A stretch of 37,730 nt of DNA from Bordetella parapertussis. Its GTDB lineage: Bacteria; Pseudomonadota; Gammaproteobacteria; Burkholderiales; SG8-39. The notes under the pieces were generated by a model that saw nothing but the letters and a program-made list of their open reading frames with translations, had not been told where the DNA came from and did no database searches. How positions within the stretch are numbered: position 1 is the first letter of the stretch; the number at the start of each line of letters is the position of its first letter. Location: assembly GCA_945861875.1 (NCBI GenBank), contig CAMAWC010000036.1:1-37730 (forward strand), read 5' to 3'. Position numbers and translations under genes: made by a program. Positions 31,043 to 37,730 of the stretch are shown one piece after another.

Positions 31043-31474
31043 CTATTGGCGCTGCGGCGGGATTGACTCCGGGCGCTGACTTTCACTGCCTCGTTGCCAA
31101 CCATCGAACCATTCACACAGCGCGTAAAACTCCGTCTGCTCGGCTTGCAGTTCGGCCTGCTTGATCGACTGGCGAAGCGATTCTTTCGCGTCAAAGGTTC
31201 CCGCAGGGCCGGAAAAGTTCTTCATGGTCCTTCTGAGCTCGCGCAACGGGCCGATGACGGTTTCGCGCCACGGCCTTACCAGCGCCTCGGCGTCCAGCCG
31301 GGCCTGATCACCGACAGTCCCGCCCAGTCGGTCTTTCACATAAAGAAAAAACAAATGTAAAACGATATCGAGCCCGATCTCCTGCTGCTGGCGCAACAAG
31401 TCCTCTGCGACCCCGGGTCGCGCATAGACTTCGAGAATGTAACGCCATGCATCATCGCGATCCAAACGGCTCAT
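31043..31474 (-). CDS. TIGR02444-like (DUF2390) protein
   Basis: A 143-residue, mainly helical soluble protein. The start AWRYILEVYARPGVAEDLLR and QQQEIGLDIVLHLFFLYV match the TIGR02444/DUF2390 family, in which an alpha-helical bundle follows a YARPGV motif. Residues 105-130 are rich in Glu, Gln and Lys. Function is not established. It follows the UbiD gene by 69 bases on the same strand and precedes the DUF2946-like gene. Confidence 0.72.
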   Translation of the reverse strand: MSRLDRDDAWRYILEVYARPGVAEDLLRQQQEIGLDIVLHLFFLYVKDRLGGTVGDQARLDAEALVRPWRETVIGPLRELRRTMKNFSGPAGTFDAKESLRQSIKQAELQAEQTEFYALCEWFDGWQRGSESQRPESIPPQRQ

Positions 31475-31543
31475 ATCTGCGCCCGGCGCAATGCGCGCAA
31501 AACAACCGCGGTTATCGGCGAAAATTCCGCCGGCACCATGCGC

Positions 31544-33187
31544 TCAAAGCGGCTTGGCATCAAATTTCGATCCGCGAATGCAAATTCGCCCGACCGAATC
31601 CTTCCAGAGCTTGCCATCCTGGTGCAGCTGCCCAAAGGCGCGCGCAATGGCAACGAAATCGTATTCGGGAAGCTTTTTGTCGATTTCCGTGTAATACAGC
31701 GGCGACGCCTCGATCAGCGCCAGAATCTTCGCCTTGAGCACGGTCTCGGCATCGGGCGAGGGTGCGCTCGCCGGGTCGGATTTTCCCTTGACGTAATCGT
31801 CGATCTTGGCCGTTTCGGCATAAGCGTAGGCAACACGCTCGTAACGCTCCTTCGGAATACCCTCGCCAATGGTCGCGTCGATGCCGACTTTTGCCCCGGT
31901 TGGCACCACCCCGGGGGTGATATACAGGCTCGGGTCGAGCGGCTTGGCCCGCACGCCCGGGATGATGATCACGTCGCGATCACCCTGCACCCTGGTGGCT
32001 ATGGCCCACTCCACCTCGTGCCCGTTGTAGACATCGATGTCCTCATCGACCACCACGACATGCTTGAGGTCGCCCACCGAGAGCGCTGCCAGAAGCGCAG
32101 TCTTGCCCTCGCCGGCCTGCTTCTTGATCGATATGACCGCATGCCAGTACGCCGCGCCGCCGACGGTGATATTGATATCCTCGACATGCACGCCGGTATT
32201 TTGCAGCGCGCGACGCACCGGCTGGTGCAGGGCGGCGGCGCCAAGGTAGCTGTATTCAAACGGCATGTGCAGGGCGTAATACATCGCGTCCCGCCGCATC
32301 ATGACCGCGTTAATTTTCACGTTCGGGTTCCAGTGAAGGCCGCCCATCAGGAAGGTAAATTCCCCAAAACGTCCTTCGGGCTGGGTCCAGCCCGTGGGCA
32401 GTATCTCGCCCTCGAGAACGATCTCGCTGTCCGCGACATAGGGCAGATCGGAAGTCTTGCACTGGCCAAGCGCCACGCTTGCGCCACGAAACCCGCCGGA
32501 AAGGGACATTTCCTCGACATCGAGCGCCGCGCGAAAATTGGCCGCGACAGTCTCCATCGGATGGGTGCCGATTGAAATGGAAATCGGCAACGACCGGCCG
32601 GCCTTGTAGGCGCGCTCGGCGTAATGCCGCAGGTTGTTCGGCGTTACGATATCAATGCCGGTGAGGTTCTTCTCCTTCACCATGAATCGATAACAGCCGG
32701 TATTGATGATGCCGTACTCCGGATCGCGCGCCATCACGACACCGGCGGTGATCATCGGCCCACCATCGTGAATCGAGAAGATCGGTATCGGCAGCGAAAA
32801 CAGATCCACGTCATCGCCCTTGAGGATGATTTCCTCTGTTTTTGAAGTCGCCACCCTGGTAGGCGCGATCGGGTTGGCGAGGCCAGTGGTCATCACCTCC
32901 TCGATTTCCCGGTAATTGGAACAGTCCATGGACATGAAAGCGCGCTTGGCTGACCTAACGATCCCCGACAATATGGGCATCTTGTAACCGATTACGTTAT
33001 GAAACATCAATGCCTTGTCTGATTGGTCGACAAGCGTCGCAACGTGACGGATGTCGACAGGCTTGTGGAAATCAATCAATTCGCCCGCCTTGCGCAGCCG
33101 CTCGACGAAACCGCGCAGATCTTCCGTGAACGGCTTGCGCGCCTCGCCAACTCCCGCTTTTGCTTGCATACCCGATTTGTTTTGCAT
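31544..33187 (-). CDS. ubiD: UbiD-family prenylated-FMN decarboxylase with C-terminal extension
   Basis: A 547-residue UbiD-like (de)carboxylase that should use prenylated FMN to decarboxylate an aromatic or unsaturated acid. Residues equivalent to the Fdc1 active site are present: N162 and R167 (INTGCYRF), H188 (LRHYAERA), a Glu at 225/226, E271 and E276 in PEGRFGEF. The usual EGPFGE reads EGRFGE. Residues 490-545 form an added helical domain (LKAKILALIEASP, YDFVAIARAFGQLHQDGK) that looks like a winged helix and is missing from ordinary UbiD. The prFMN-making UbiX is not encoded in this window. It is the last catabolic gene of a leftward set with an ABC importer, MDR enzyme and acyl-CoA ligase. 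Confidence 0.85.
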   Translation of the reverse strand: MQNKSGMQAKAGVGEARKPFTEDLRGFVERLRKAGELIDFHKPVDIRHVATLVDQSDKALMFHNVIGYKMPILSGIVRSAKRAFMSMDCSNYREIEEVMTTGLANPIAPTRVATSKTEEIILKGDDVDLFSLPIPIFSIHDGGPMITAGVVMARDPEYGIINTGCYRFMVKEKNLTGIDIVTPNNLRHYAERAYKAGRSLPISISIGTHPMETVAANFRAALDVEEMSLSGGFRGASVALGQCKTSDLPYVADSEIVLEGEILPTGWTQPEGRFGEFTFLMGGLHWNPNVKINAVMMRRDAMYYALHMPFEYSYLGAAALHQPVRRALQNTGVHVEDINITVGGAAYWHAVISIKKQAGEGKTALLAALSVGDLKHVVVVDEDIDVYNGHEVEWAIATRVQGDRDVIIIPGVRAKPLDPSLYITPGVVPTGAKVGIDATIGEGIPKERYERVAYAYAETAKIDDYVKGKSDPASAPSPDAETVLKAKILALIEASPLYYTEIDKKLPEYDFVAIARAFGQLHQDGKLWKDSVGRICIRGSKFDAKPL

Positions 33188-33283
33188 GATTCACTATCTC
33201 CAGAATTTGTAAAAACAGTTCAGCCAAAAGGGCCGGATAAAACCGAACGCACCGGCGTCGGACTGATGCGCGGGCATGACACC

Positions 33284-34081
33284 CTAACGAGCCGCGACAT
33301 CCTCCTCCACCGCAGTGGTGATGATTTGATCCCAAATTTCAGCGACCAGATCGTGGAATTCCGGCATCTTGCGCGTGGTACGAAAATCACGCGGACGGGG
33401 CAAATTGACATCGAACGTGGCCTTGATCTGGCCCGGCCGGCTGCTGAGGACAATCACGCGGTCCGACAGGAAAACCGCCTCCTCGATATCGTGCGTCACA
33501 AAAATGACGCTTTTCTTATAAGAGCTCCAGATACGCAACAACTCCCGGGCCATCAGGATTTTTGTCTGCGCATCGAGCGCGCCAAACGGCTCGTCCATCA
33601 GGTAGAGCTCGGGTTCGTAGGCGAGCAACCTGCCAAGCGAGACGCGCTGCCGCATGCCGCCGGAGAGCATTGACGGATAGTGGCGTTCAAAGCCGGCCAA
33701 TCCGAGAAACGAAATCAACTCGCGCTTGCGCCCGGCGTGCAATTCAACGGGGAGCCCCCGCAACTCAAGGCCCACGGTGATGTTCTCCTCGACCGTGGCC
33801 CACGGCAGCAATGCGTCCTTTTGAAACATGAAACCAAGCCGCTCGTCCGAAGAATTGACTTCCGCGCCATCGACCAGAATCCGCCCCTTAGACGGCTGCT
33901 CCAGGCCGGACACCAACTTGAGCAACGTCGACTTGCCGCAGCCGCTCGGACCTACGATGGACAGGAACGCCCCGTTATCAAGCGTCAGGGACACATCGCG
34001 CAACACCTCGACCGCCCCGTAGGAGCGGGACACGGATTCCACGAGCACTTTTGCCGGCGCGGCGGCGACAATATCGCTCAT
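33284..34081 (-). CDS. NMT1/SsuB-type ABC transporter ATPase
   Basis: A 265-residue ATPase of the nitrate/sulfonate/taurine importer group. Walker A GPSGCGKST is at 44-52, a Q-loop lies in FMFQKDALLPW, the signature is LSGGMRQRVSLGR, Walker B is LYLMDEPFGALD, and the switch His is in FVTHDIEEAVFL. It lies between the binding-protein and UbiD genes on the same strand with 96-153 base gaps. It should drive import of the compound handled by the UbiD decarboxylase. The gap to the binding-protein gene could hold a secondary promoter, but I see no clear one. Confidence 0.9.
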   Translation of the reverse strand: MSDIVAAAPAKVLVESVSRSYGAVEVLRDVSLTLDNGAFLSIVGPSGCGKSTLLKLVSGLEQPSKGRILVDGAEVNSSDERLGFMFQKDALLPWATVEENITVGLELRGLPVELHAGRKRELISFLGLAGFERHYPSMLSGGMRQRVSLGRLLAYEPELYLMDEPFGALDAQTKILMARELLRIWSSYKKSVIFVTHDIEEAVFLSDRVIVLSSRPGQIKATFDVNLPRPRDFRTTRKMPEFHDLVAEIWDQIITTAVEEDVAAR

Positions 34082-34234
34082 CGGAGTGACTCCGGCGGCA
34101 GTTGCATCACCATCGCACCTGACAGGACGGCACGCGATGGAAACGAGGACCGAATTTGCATTTGACTCATTAAGTAGGGCGCTCCTGGCGTAGTCCGGGG
34201 CATCACAGCGGGCGAATTTCCCGCCGCACCGCGA

Positions 34235-35194
34235 TTAAAATCTGGGCTTCAATTCCTCTAAAGTTATCGGCTTCAGAGACGGGTCTGCGCCGATGACAAT
34301 CGTGTTCATGTTGCGCACCGCTTCGGCTTCGTATGCCCCCCCCTTCGGGAGACGATTGACAGCAGACTTGACCGTGGTCGCAACGAGCTCATCGGAAAAA
34401 TGCGGGTACATTTTTTTGATCCTCTCATAGCCGACAGAGGGATTTTTCTCCAGTTCAGTCGCGGCCTTGGCGAGCGCCCGTGCAAAACCGCGCGCCACTT
34501 CAGGATTTGCGGCAACCCAACTTTCCAGGGCGAGGGCGGAAAAGCTGGCGTAAGGCAGCGTCGCGAAATCCTTCACCACCGTATATGCGCCTTTTTTCTG
34601 CAACAGGTATGCAGTGTCAGTTTCGACCACCAGGCCCGCATCGATCCTGCCACTGTCTATTGCCGCAATCATCGCGCCACCGGTGCCGCTGCCAACAATC
34701 TGAAAATCGCGGTCAGGCTCAAGCTTCAGTTCCTTGATCGCCCAACGAATCGTGCTGTCGGTCATGCTGCCGGGAGAACTAACGCCCAGTTTTTTACCTT
34801 TTAGCGCCGCCAGCGAGGTCGGAACACCGGCCTTGCCAATCAGCGTGTAATCATGAAATCTGTCTAAGCCGTAGAGGACAACGGTCGGCCTGCCCCGGTT
34901 CTTCAGGCGCAATGCGTGATCGGTGGCGCAAAAACAGATATCCACGCTGCCGCCGGCGAAAGCCTGCACGGTGGGCCCGCCGCCCTTGAAGTCGATGAAT
35001 TCGACATCGAGATTTTCCGCCTTGAAGTAGCCCTTGTCATCCGCCACCCACGCGGCGAGCATGCACTCAAACGAGACGGAAACGCCAGTCTTGACTTTAG
35101 TGAGTTTGGATTGTGCCGCAACCGGACCGGCAACAAGAAACACACCGGCAACGAGGGCCGCTGCCACGACTTTGCAACTTGAGAAGTTGAACAT
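34235..35194 (-). CDS. NMT1/SsuA-type periplasmic substrate-binding protein
   Basis: A 319-residue periplasmic binding protein. The signal peptide ends at PVAAQ, and the mature protein has VSFECMLAAWVADDKGYF, AENLDVEFIDFKGGGPTV and GKKLGVSSPGSMTDSTIRW, all typical of the NMT1/THI5-like (SsuA) class. Aromatic acids and related anions such as phthalates are transported by relatives of this class. It lies between the permease gene (49 bases) and the ATPase gene. Ligand unknown; an aromatic acid is the best guess given the UbiD and ligase genes. Confidence 0.87.
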   Translation of the reverse strand: MFNFSSCKVVAAALVAGVFLVAGPVAAQSKLTKVKTGVSVSFECMLAAWVADDKGYFKAENLDVEFIDFKGGGPTVQAFAGGSVDICFCATDHALRLKNRGRPTVVLYGLDRFHDYTLIGKAGVPTSLAALKGKKLGVSSPGSMTDSTIRWAIKELKLEPDRDFQIVGSGTGGAMIAAIDSGRIDAGLVVETDTAYLLQKKGAYTVVKDFATLPYASFSALALESWVAANPEVARGFARALAKAATELEKNPSVGYERIKKMYPHFSDELVATTVKSAVNRLPKGGAYEAEAVRNMNTIVIGADPSLKPITLEELKPRF

Positions 35195-35243
35195 GATTTG
35201 AACCTTCCTTGAAAAATAAAAATGTGTCTAAAATCAGGGCAAG

Positions 35244-36038
35244 TCAGTTCCTGCGCTGAAACCGCAGAAGACGCCGCTCTGCAAAACTGACCGTCTCGTT
35301 AATCGCAAGCGCCAGAACCATCAGCGCAATAAGCCCGACGAAAACACCGGTGGTATCCAGACGCCCTCCTGAATGCTCGACATACCAGCCGAGGCCGCGG
35401 TTCGACCCCAGCAACTCGCCGATCACCGAACCGATCAACGCCAGTCCGACGTTGATACGGAAAGCGGCGATGAGCCACGGCAAGATCGAGGGGACCTGCA
35501 CCCGCCGAAAAATATAGCCGCGCGATGCCCGCATCGTGCGCATCAGGCTGAGCAGGTCGCGATCAACCTCGAGCAAACCCTGGCGCGTATTGAGGATAAA
35601 CACGAACACCACGAGCGAGAACACCAGCATGACCTTCGACCAGAGCCCGATACCGAACCAGATGACGAACAGCGGCGCAAGCGCGATGCGCGGAAGACTG
35701 TAAAGCCCCATCAGGAACGGATCGACAACACGCGCTGTTTTAGGTAAAGCAACCAGCAGAATACCCAGTCCAACGCCCACCGGAAGGGCAAGCACCAGCC
35801 CCAGTATGGCCTGCCAGAGTGTGGCCCATGAGTGAATAAACAGCATGCCGGAGCCCCCAAGCTCCCACAGACGGACCGCAATGTCACTGGGCCTGCTCAC
35901 CCAAAACGGATCGATTATCGTGCTGGAGGCGACCTGCCATAGCACCAGAATCGCGACCAGCAATACCGTTCGCTGTATGGCGACGACCAACACATCCCTC
36001 CCCGCACTGCTGCTCTCGCCATCGGAAAATTCGCTCAC
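35244..36038 (-). CDS. NMT1/SsuC-type ABC transporter permease
   Basis: About 264 residues with six membrane spans. The BPD_transp_1 coupling motif is seen as RGYIFRRVQVPSILPWLIAA, and RIALAPLFVIWFGIG is another family stretch. The start is uncertain. A GTG at 36038 has AGGGGTGA four bases upstream, whereas an ATG at 36056 has AAAGGA directly against it with no spacing. I prefer the GTG, which still leaves a polar N-terminus before the first span. It is followed by the binding-protein gene on the same strand. Confidence 0.87.
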   Translation of the reverse strand: MSEFSDGESSSAGRDVLVVAIQRTVLLVAILVLWQVASSTIIDPFWVSRPSDIAVRLWELGGSGMLFIHSWATLWQAILGLVLALPVGVGLGILLVALPKTARVVDPFLMGLYSLPRIALAPLFVIWFGIGLWSKVMLVFSLVVFVFILNTRQGLLEVDRDLLSLMRTMRASRGYIFRRVQVPSILPWLIAAFRINVGLALIGSVIGELLGSNRGLGWYVEHSGGRLDTTGVFVGLIALMVLALAINETVSFAERRLLRFQRRN

Positions 36039-36191
36039 GACTTCACCCCTAAACATTCCTTTGATAAACCGCCCGCTCCATTCCACACGCCGGAAGCGGG
36101 AACTTGCGGCACAATCCCGCCAATGCCAGGTTGCCCCGTACAAGTGCGGGCGGCACCGTTACCGCCTTCCGGCACGCCGTCCAATTCCGGG

Positions 36192-37202
36192 CTAGGGAGC
36201 AATCGCGATCTTTCCAAAGACCTTGCGCTCCTGCAGCAACTGAAAAGCCGTCCTTGTCTCCTCCAGCGGAAACACCCTGTCGATCACCGGTATAAGCTTT
36301 TTGTTTTTCACCAAGTCGAGCAGGCTGACAATGTCTTCACGCGACCACGCATTCGATCCGATGATGTTGAGCTCGAAAGTCCAGATGTACCGAATATCCT
36401 CTTTCGGGTCAAATCCGGCGGTCGCGCCGCAGGTGATAAGCCTGCCGTTATTCGTCAGACAGCGCAAGGACGGCACCCAGGTGTCACCGCCGGTGAAGTT
36501 GACGACCACGTCGACACCTCCGGCTCCCTCACCGCCAAAACGCGCCTTGCCGTGCCGTTTCTGGATTTCCCGCATCCAGTCCGCGTTCGTGTAGTTGACG
36601 CCCTCGTCGGCCCCAAGCGCCTTCAGCCGCTCGAGTTTCTCGTCACTGGATGCCGCCGCAATGACGTGGCAACCGGCAAGCTTCGCCAGTTGCACGCAGC
36701 AGGTTCCCACACCACCGGACGCGCCAAGCACAAAAACCTTCTCGCCCGGCTGCAATTTCCCGCGCGCCACCATCATCCGGTAGGCGGTGCCGTAGGCCAC
36801 CGGCAGGGCAGCGCCCTGCTCGAAAGTCACCTCGTCGGGAAGCACAATCAGTTGCTTTGCTTCAACCTTGACGAATTCGGCAAGGCCGCCATCCATGCGC
36901 TCCCCGAGCAGCTTTCCGCTTTTTGCGTCAAAAGGATTGACCAGCACGCGATCGCCGACTTTCCATTGCGTCACCCCGGTGCCCAACGCGGCCACCTCGC
37001 CGGCAACGTCGATTCCCATGATCAGGGGAAAGGTCAAAGAAATGCCGGGCATCCCCTTCAAGGTAAAAAAATCGTGGTAGTTGAGGGTGCACGCCTTGAC
37101 ACGCAAGACGACTTCGCCGGCGCCCGGAACCGGATCCGGCCAGTTTGGCTCGAACCGGATGTCCGCTATCTCACCGTGGGCATGAATGACTTGGGCTCTC
37201 AT
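36192..37202 (-). CDS. MDR-family dehydrogenase/reductase
   Basis: A 336-residue medium-chain dehydrogenase/reductase. CTLNYHDFFTLKG replaces the zinc-site Cys of alcohol dehydrogenases, so it is probably zinc-independent, like quinone or enoyl reductases. FVLGASGGVGTCCVQLAKL is the nucleotide-binding motif, and DVVVNFTGGDTWVPSLR follows. The start ATG lies beyond a leader with four 11-bp repeats and only a weak purine-rich ribosome-binding site. It sits between the acyl-CoA ligase and the ABC permease genes and may reduce or oxidise a CoA-thioester or carbonyl intermediate. Substrate unknown. Confidence 0.86.
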   Translation of the reverse strand: MRAQVIHAHGEIADIRFEPNWPDPVPGAGEVVLRVKACTLNYHDFFTLKGMPGISLTFPLIMGIDVAGEVAALGTGVTQWKVGDRVLVNPFDAKSGKLLGERMDGGLAEFVKVEAKQLIVLPDEVTFEQGAALPVAYGTAYRMMVARGKLQPGEKVFVLGASGGVGTCCVQLAKLAGCHVIAAASSDEKLERLKALGADEGVNYTNADWMREIQKRHGKARFGGEGAGGVDVVVNFTGGDTWVPSLRCLTNNGRLITCGATAGFDPKEDIRYIWTFELNIIGSNAWSREDIVSLLDLVKNKKLIPVIDRVFPLEETRTAFQLLQERKVFGKIAIAP

Positions 37203-37220
37203 CGATATTTTCTTTTGAGT

Positions 37221-37264
37221 ATTTTCTGTTGATTTTCTGTTGATTTTCTGTTGATTTTCTGTCG
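37221..37264. repeat. Four 11-bp tandem repeats in a gene leader
   Basis: ATTTTCTGTTG is repeated three times without a gap and a fourth time as ATTTTCTGTCG. On the transcribed minus strand it reads CAACAGAAAAT. It fills most of the 77 bases between the ligase stop and the MDR gene start. The period is one helical turn, and copy number could change by slippage. Confidence 0.9.
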
Positions 37265-37279
37265 ATTGTGCGAGCCGGC

Positions 37280-37730
37280 TCAGCGGACAAACGACTTTGC
37301 CGCACGCTCCGCAAGCACCCGGCGGTCGATTTTGTTGGTGCCTGCAAGTGGCATTTCGGTCACAAACTCGACGAACCGCGGGTGCTGGTACGCCGGACCG
37401 TGTTCAATCGCGAATTTCTTGATGTCGTCCACATCGCACTTGGCATCAGGCCTGCGAACGATAAAGGCAACGGGGATCTGGCCTTTGATCTCGTCCGCCA
37501 CAGGCAGGACAACAGCCTGCGCGACGCCGGGGTGCCGCTCGAGGAGCATCTCCACCTCGCCCGGATAAACGTTCTCACCGCCACAGACAAACATGTCATC
37601 GGCGCGACCGACGAAATAGTAAAAACCATCGGCATCCCGGATCATGACATCGCCGGTGTTGTACCAGCCGTCCTTGAATTTCTTCGCCGTTTCGGCCGGC
37701 AGGTTCAGGTATCCCGGAGTGATCGCCTTG
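37280..37730 (-). CDS. Acyl-CoA ligase (AMP-binding), C-terminal part, cut by window edge
   Basis: About 149 residues of the C-terminal half of an acyl-adenylate-forming CoA ligase; the 5' part lies outside the window. The visible frame starts in GYLNLPAETAKKFKDGWYNT and continues with GDVMIRDADGFYYFVGR, the hinge Asp region of the class. GGENVYPGEVEMLLERHPGV is the AMP-dependent synthetase C-terminal motif, and the catalytic Lys lies in AGTNKIDRRVL. It should activate a carboxylic acid to its CoA ester and is first in the leftward UbiD gene set. The length of the full enzyme and its substrate cannot be judged from this fragment. Confidence 0.9.
   Translation of the reverse strand, partial: KAITPGYLNLPAETAKKFKDGWYNTGDVMIRDADGFYYFVGRADDMFVCGGENVYPGEVEMLLERHPGVAQAVVLPVADEIKGQIPVAFIVRRPDAKCDVDDIKKFAIEHGPAYQHPRFVEFVTEMPLAGTNKIDRRVLAERAAKSFVR

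Overview
The window reads as a piece of a betaproteobacterial chromosome (Burkholderiales/Rhodocyclales-like), possibly from a metagenome assembly. GC is high by eye, with one AT-richer accessory stretch at about 7.95-12.4 kb. The family mix fits this: CDF and b561 proteins, a DUF2946-like protein, a TIGR02444-like protein, LIV-type and NMT1-type ABC transporters, and CoA-dependent catabolism. No rRNA, tRNA or CRISPR array was seen.

Left part (1-7.9 kb, redox and metal). A cytochrome b561 and a CDF metal exporter come first. A P-type ATPase follows but breaks off near 2155, where it is joined head-on to the 5' end of a c-type cytochrome gene on the opposite strand. A tight three-gene + strand unit then encodes a His-rich cytochrome-b-like membrane protein (2503), a periplasmic cytochrome with 21 CxxCH haem sites built from six three-haem repeats (3373), and a membrane-anchored Fe-S/FAD/NAD(P) flavoprotein (4980). 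Together they look like an electron conduit between the cytoplasmic pyridine-nucleotide pool and a periplasmic haem wire. This is the most novel-looking system in the window. A DUF6502-like protein and an orphan CcmI/CycH C-terminal-like domain follow on the minus strand.

Accessory stretch (7.95-12.4 kb). It holds two DUF2721 genes duplicated in tandem with their flanks, about 0.8 kb of non-coding or decayed DNA, a DUF3313 lipoprotein plus EF-hand protein pair, and a complete IS4-family insertion sequence with an 11-bp target duplication lying 35 bp upstream of the lipoprotein gene.

Middle (12.5-20.4 kb). Minus-strand genes for CoA and carbonyl metabolism: an SDR, a Nu-class GST, an RDD protein, a CurA-like reductase and a PimC/PimD-like acyl-CoA dehydrogenase pair. 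REP-like palindromes are interspersed. A divergent quinone-oxidoreductase-like gene and an MliC-type lysozyme inhibitor close the block.

Shikimate-type block (20.5-30.4 kb). A leftward operon encodes a LIV-type ABC transporter interleaved with two shikimate/quinate dehydrogenases (one NADP-type AroE, one NAD-type QsuD-like) and an SDR. It diverges from an IclR regulator of the PcaU/PobR type followed by a split 3-dehydroshikimate dehydratase: an HPPD-like VOC protein and a separate TIM-barrel protein. A triple 10-bp operator lies between the two arms. The set reads as uptake of shikimate and/or quinate and conversion to protocatechuate.

Right part (30.4-37.7 kb). Mostly minus-strand genes: an acyl-CoA ligase (cut by the window edge), an MDR dehydrogenase, an NMT1-type ABC transporter and a UbiD-family decarboxylase with an extra C-terminal domain, probably a second aromatic or heterocyclic acid pathway. 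Two small proteins follow (TIGR02444-like and DUF2946-like).
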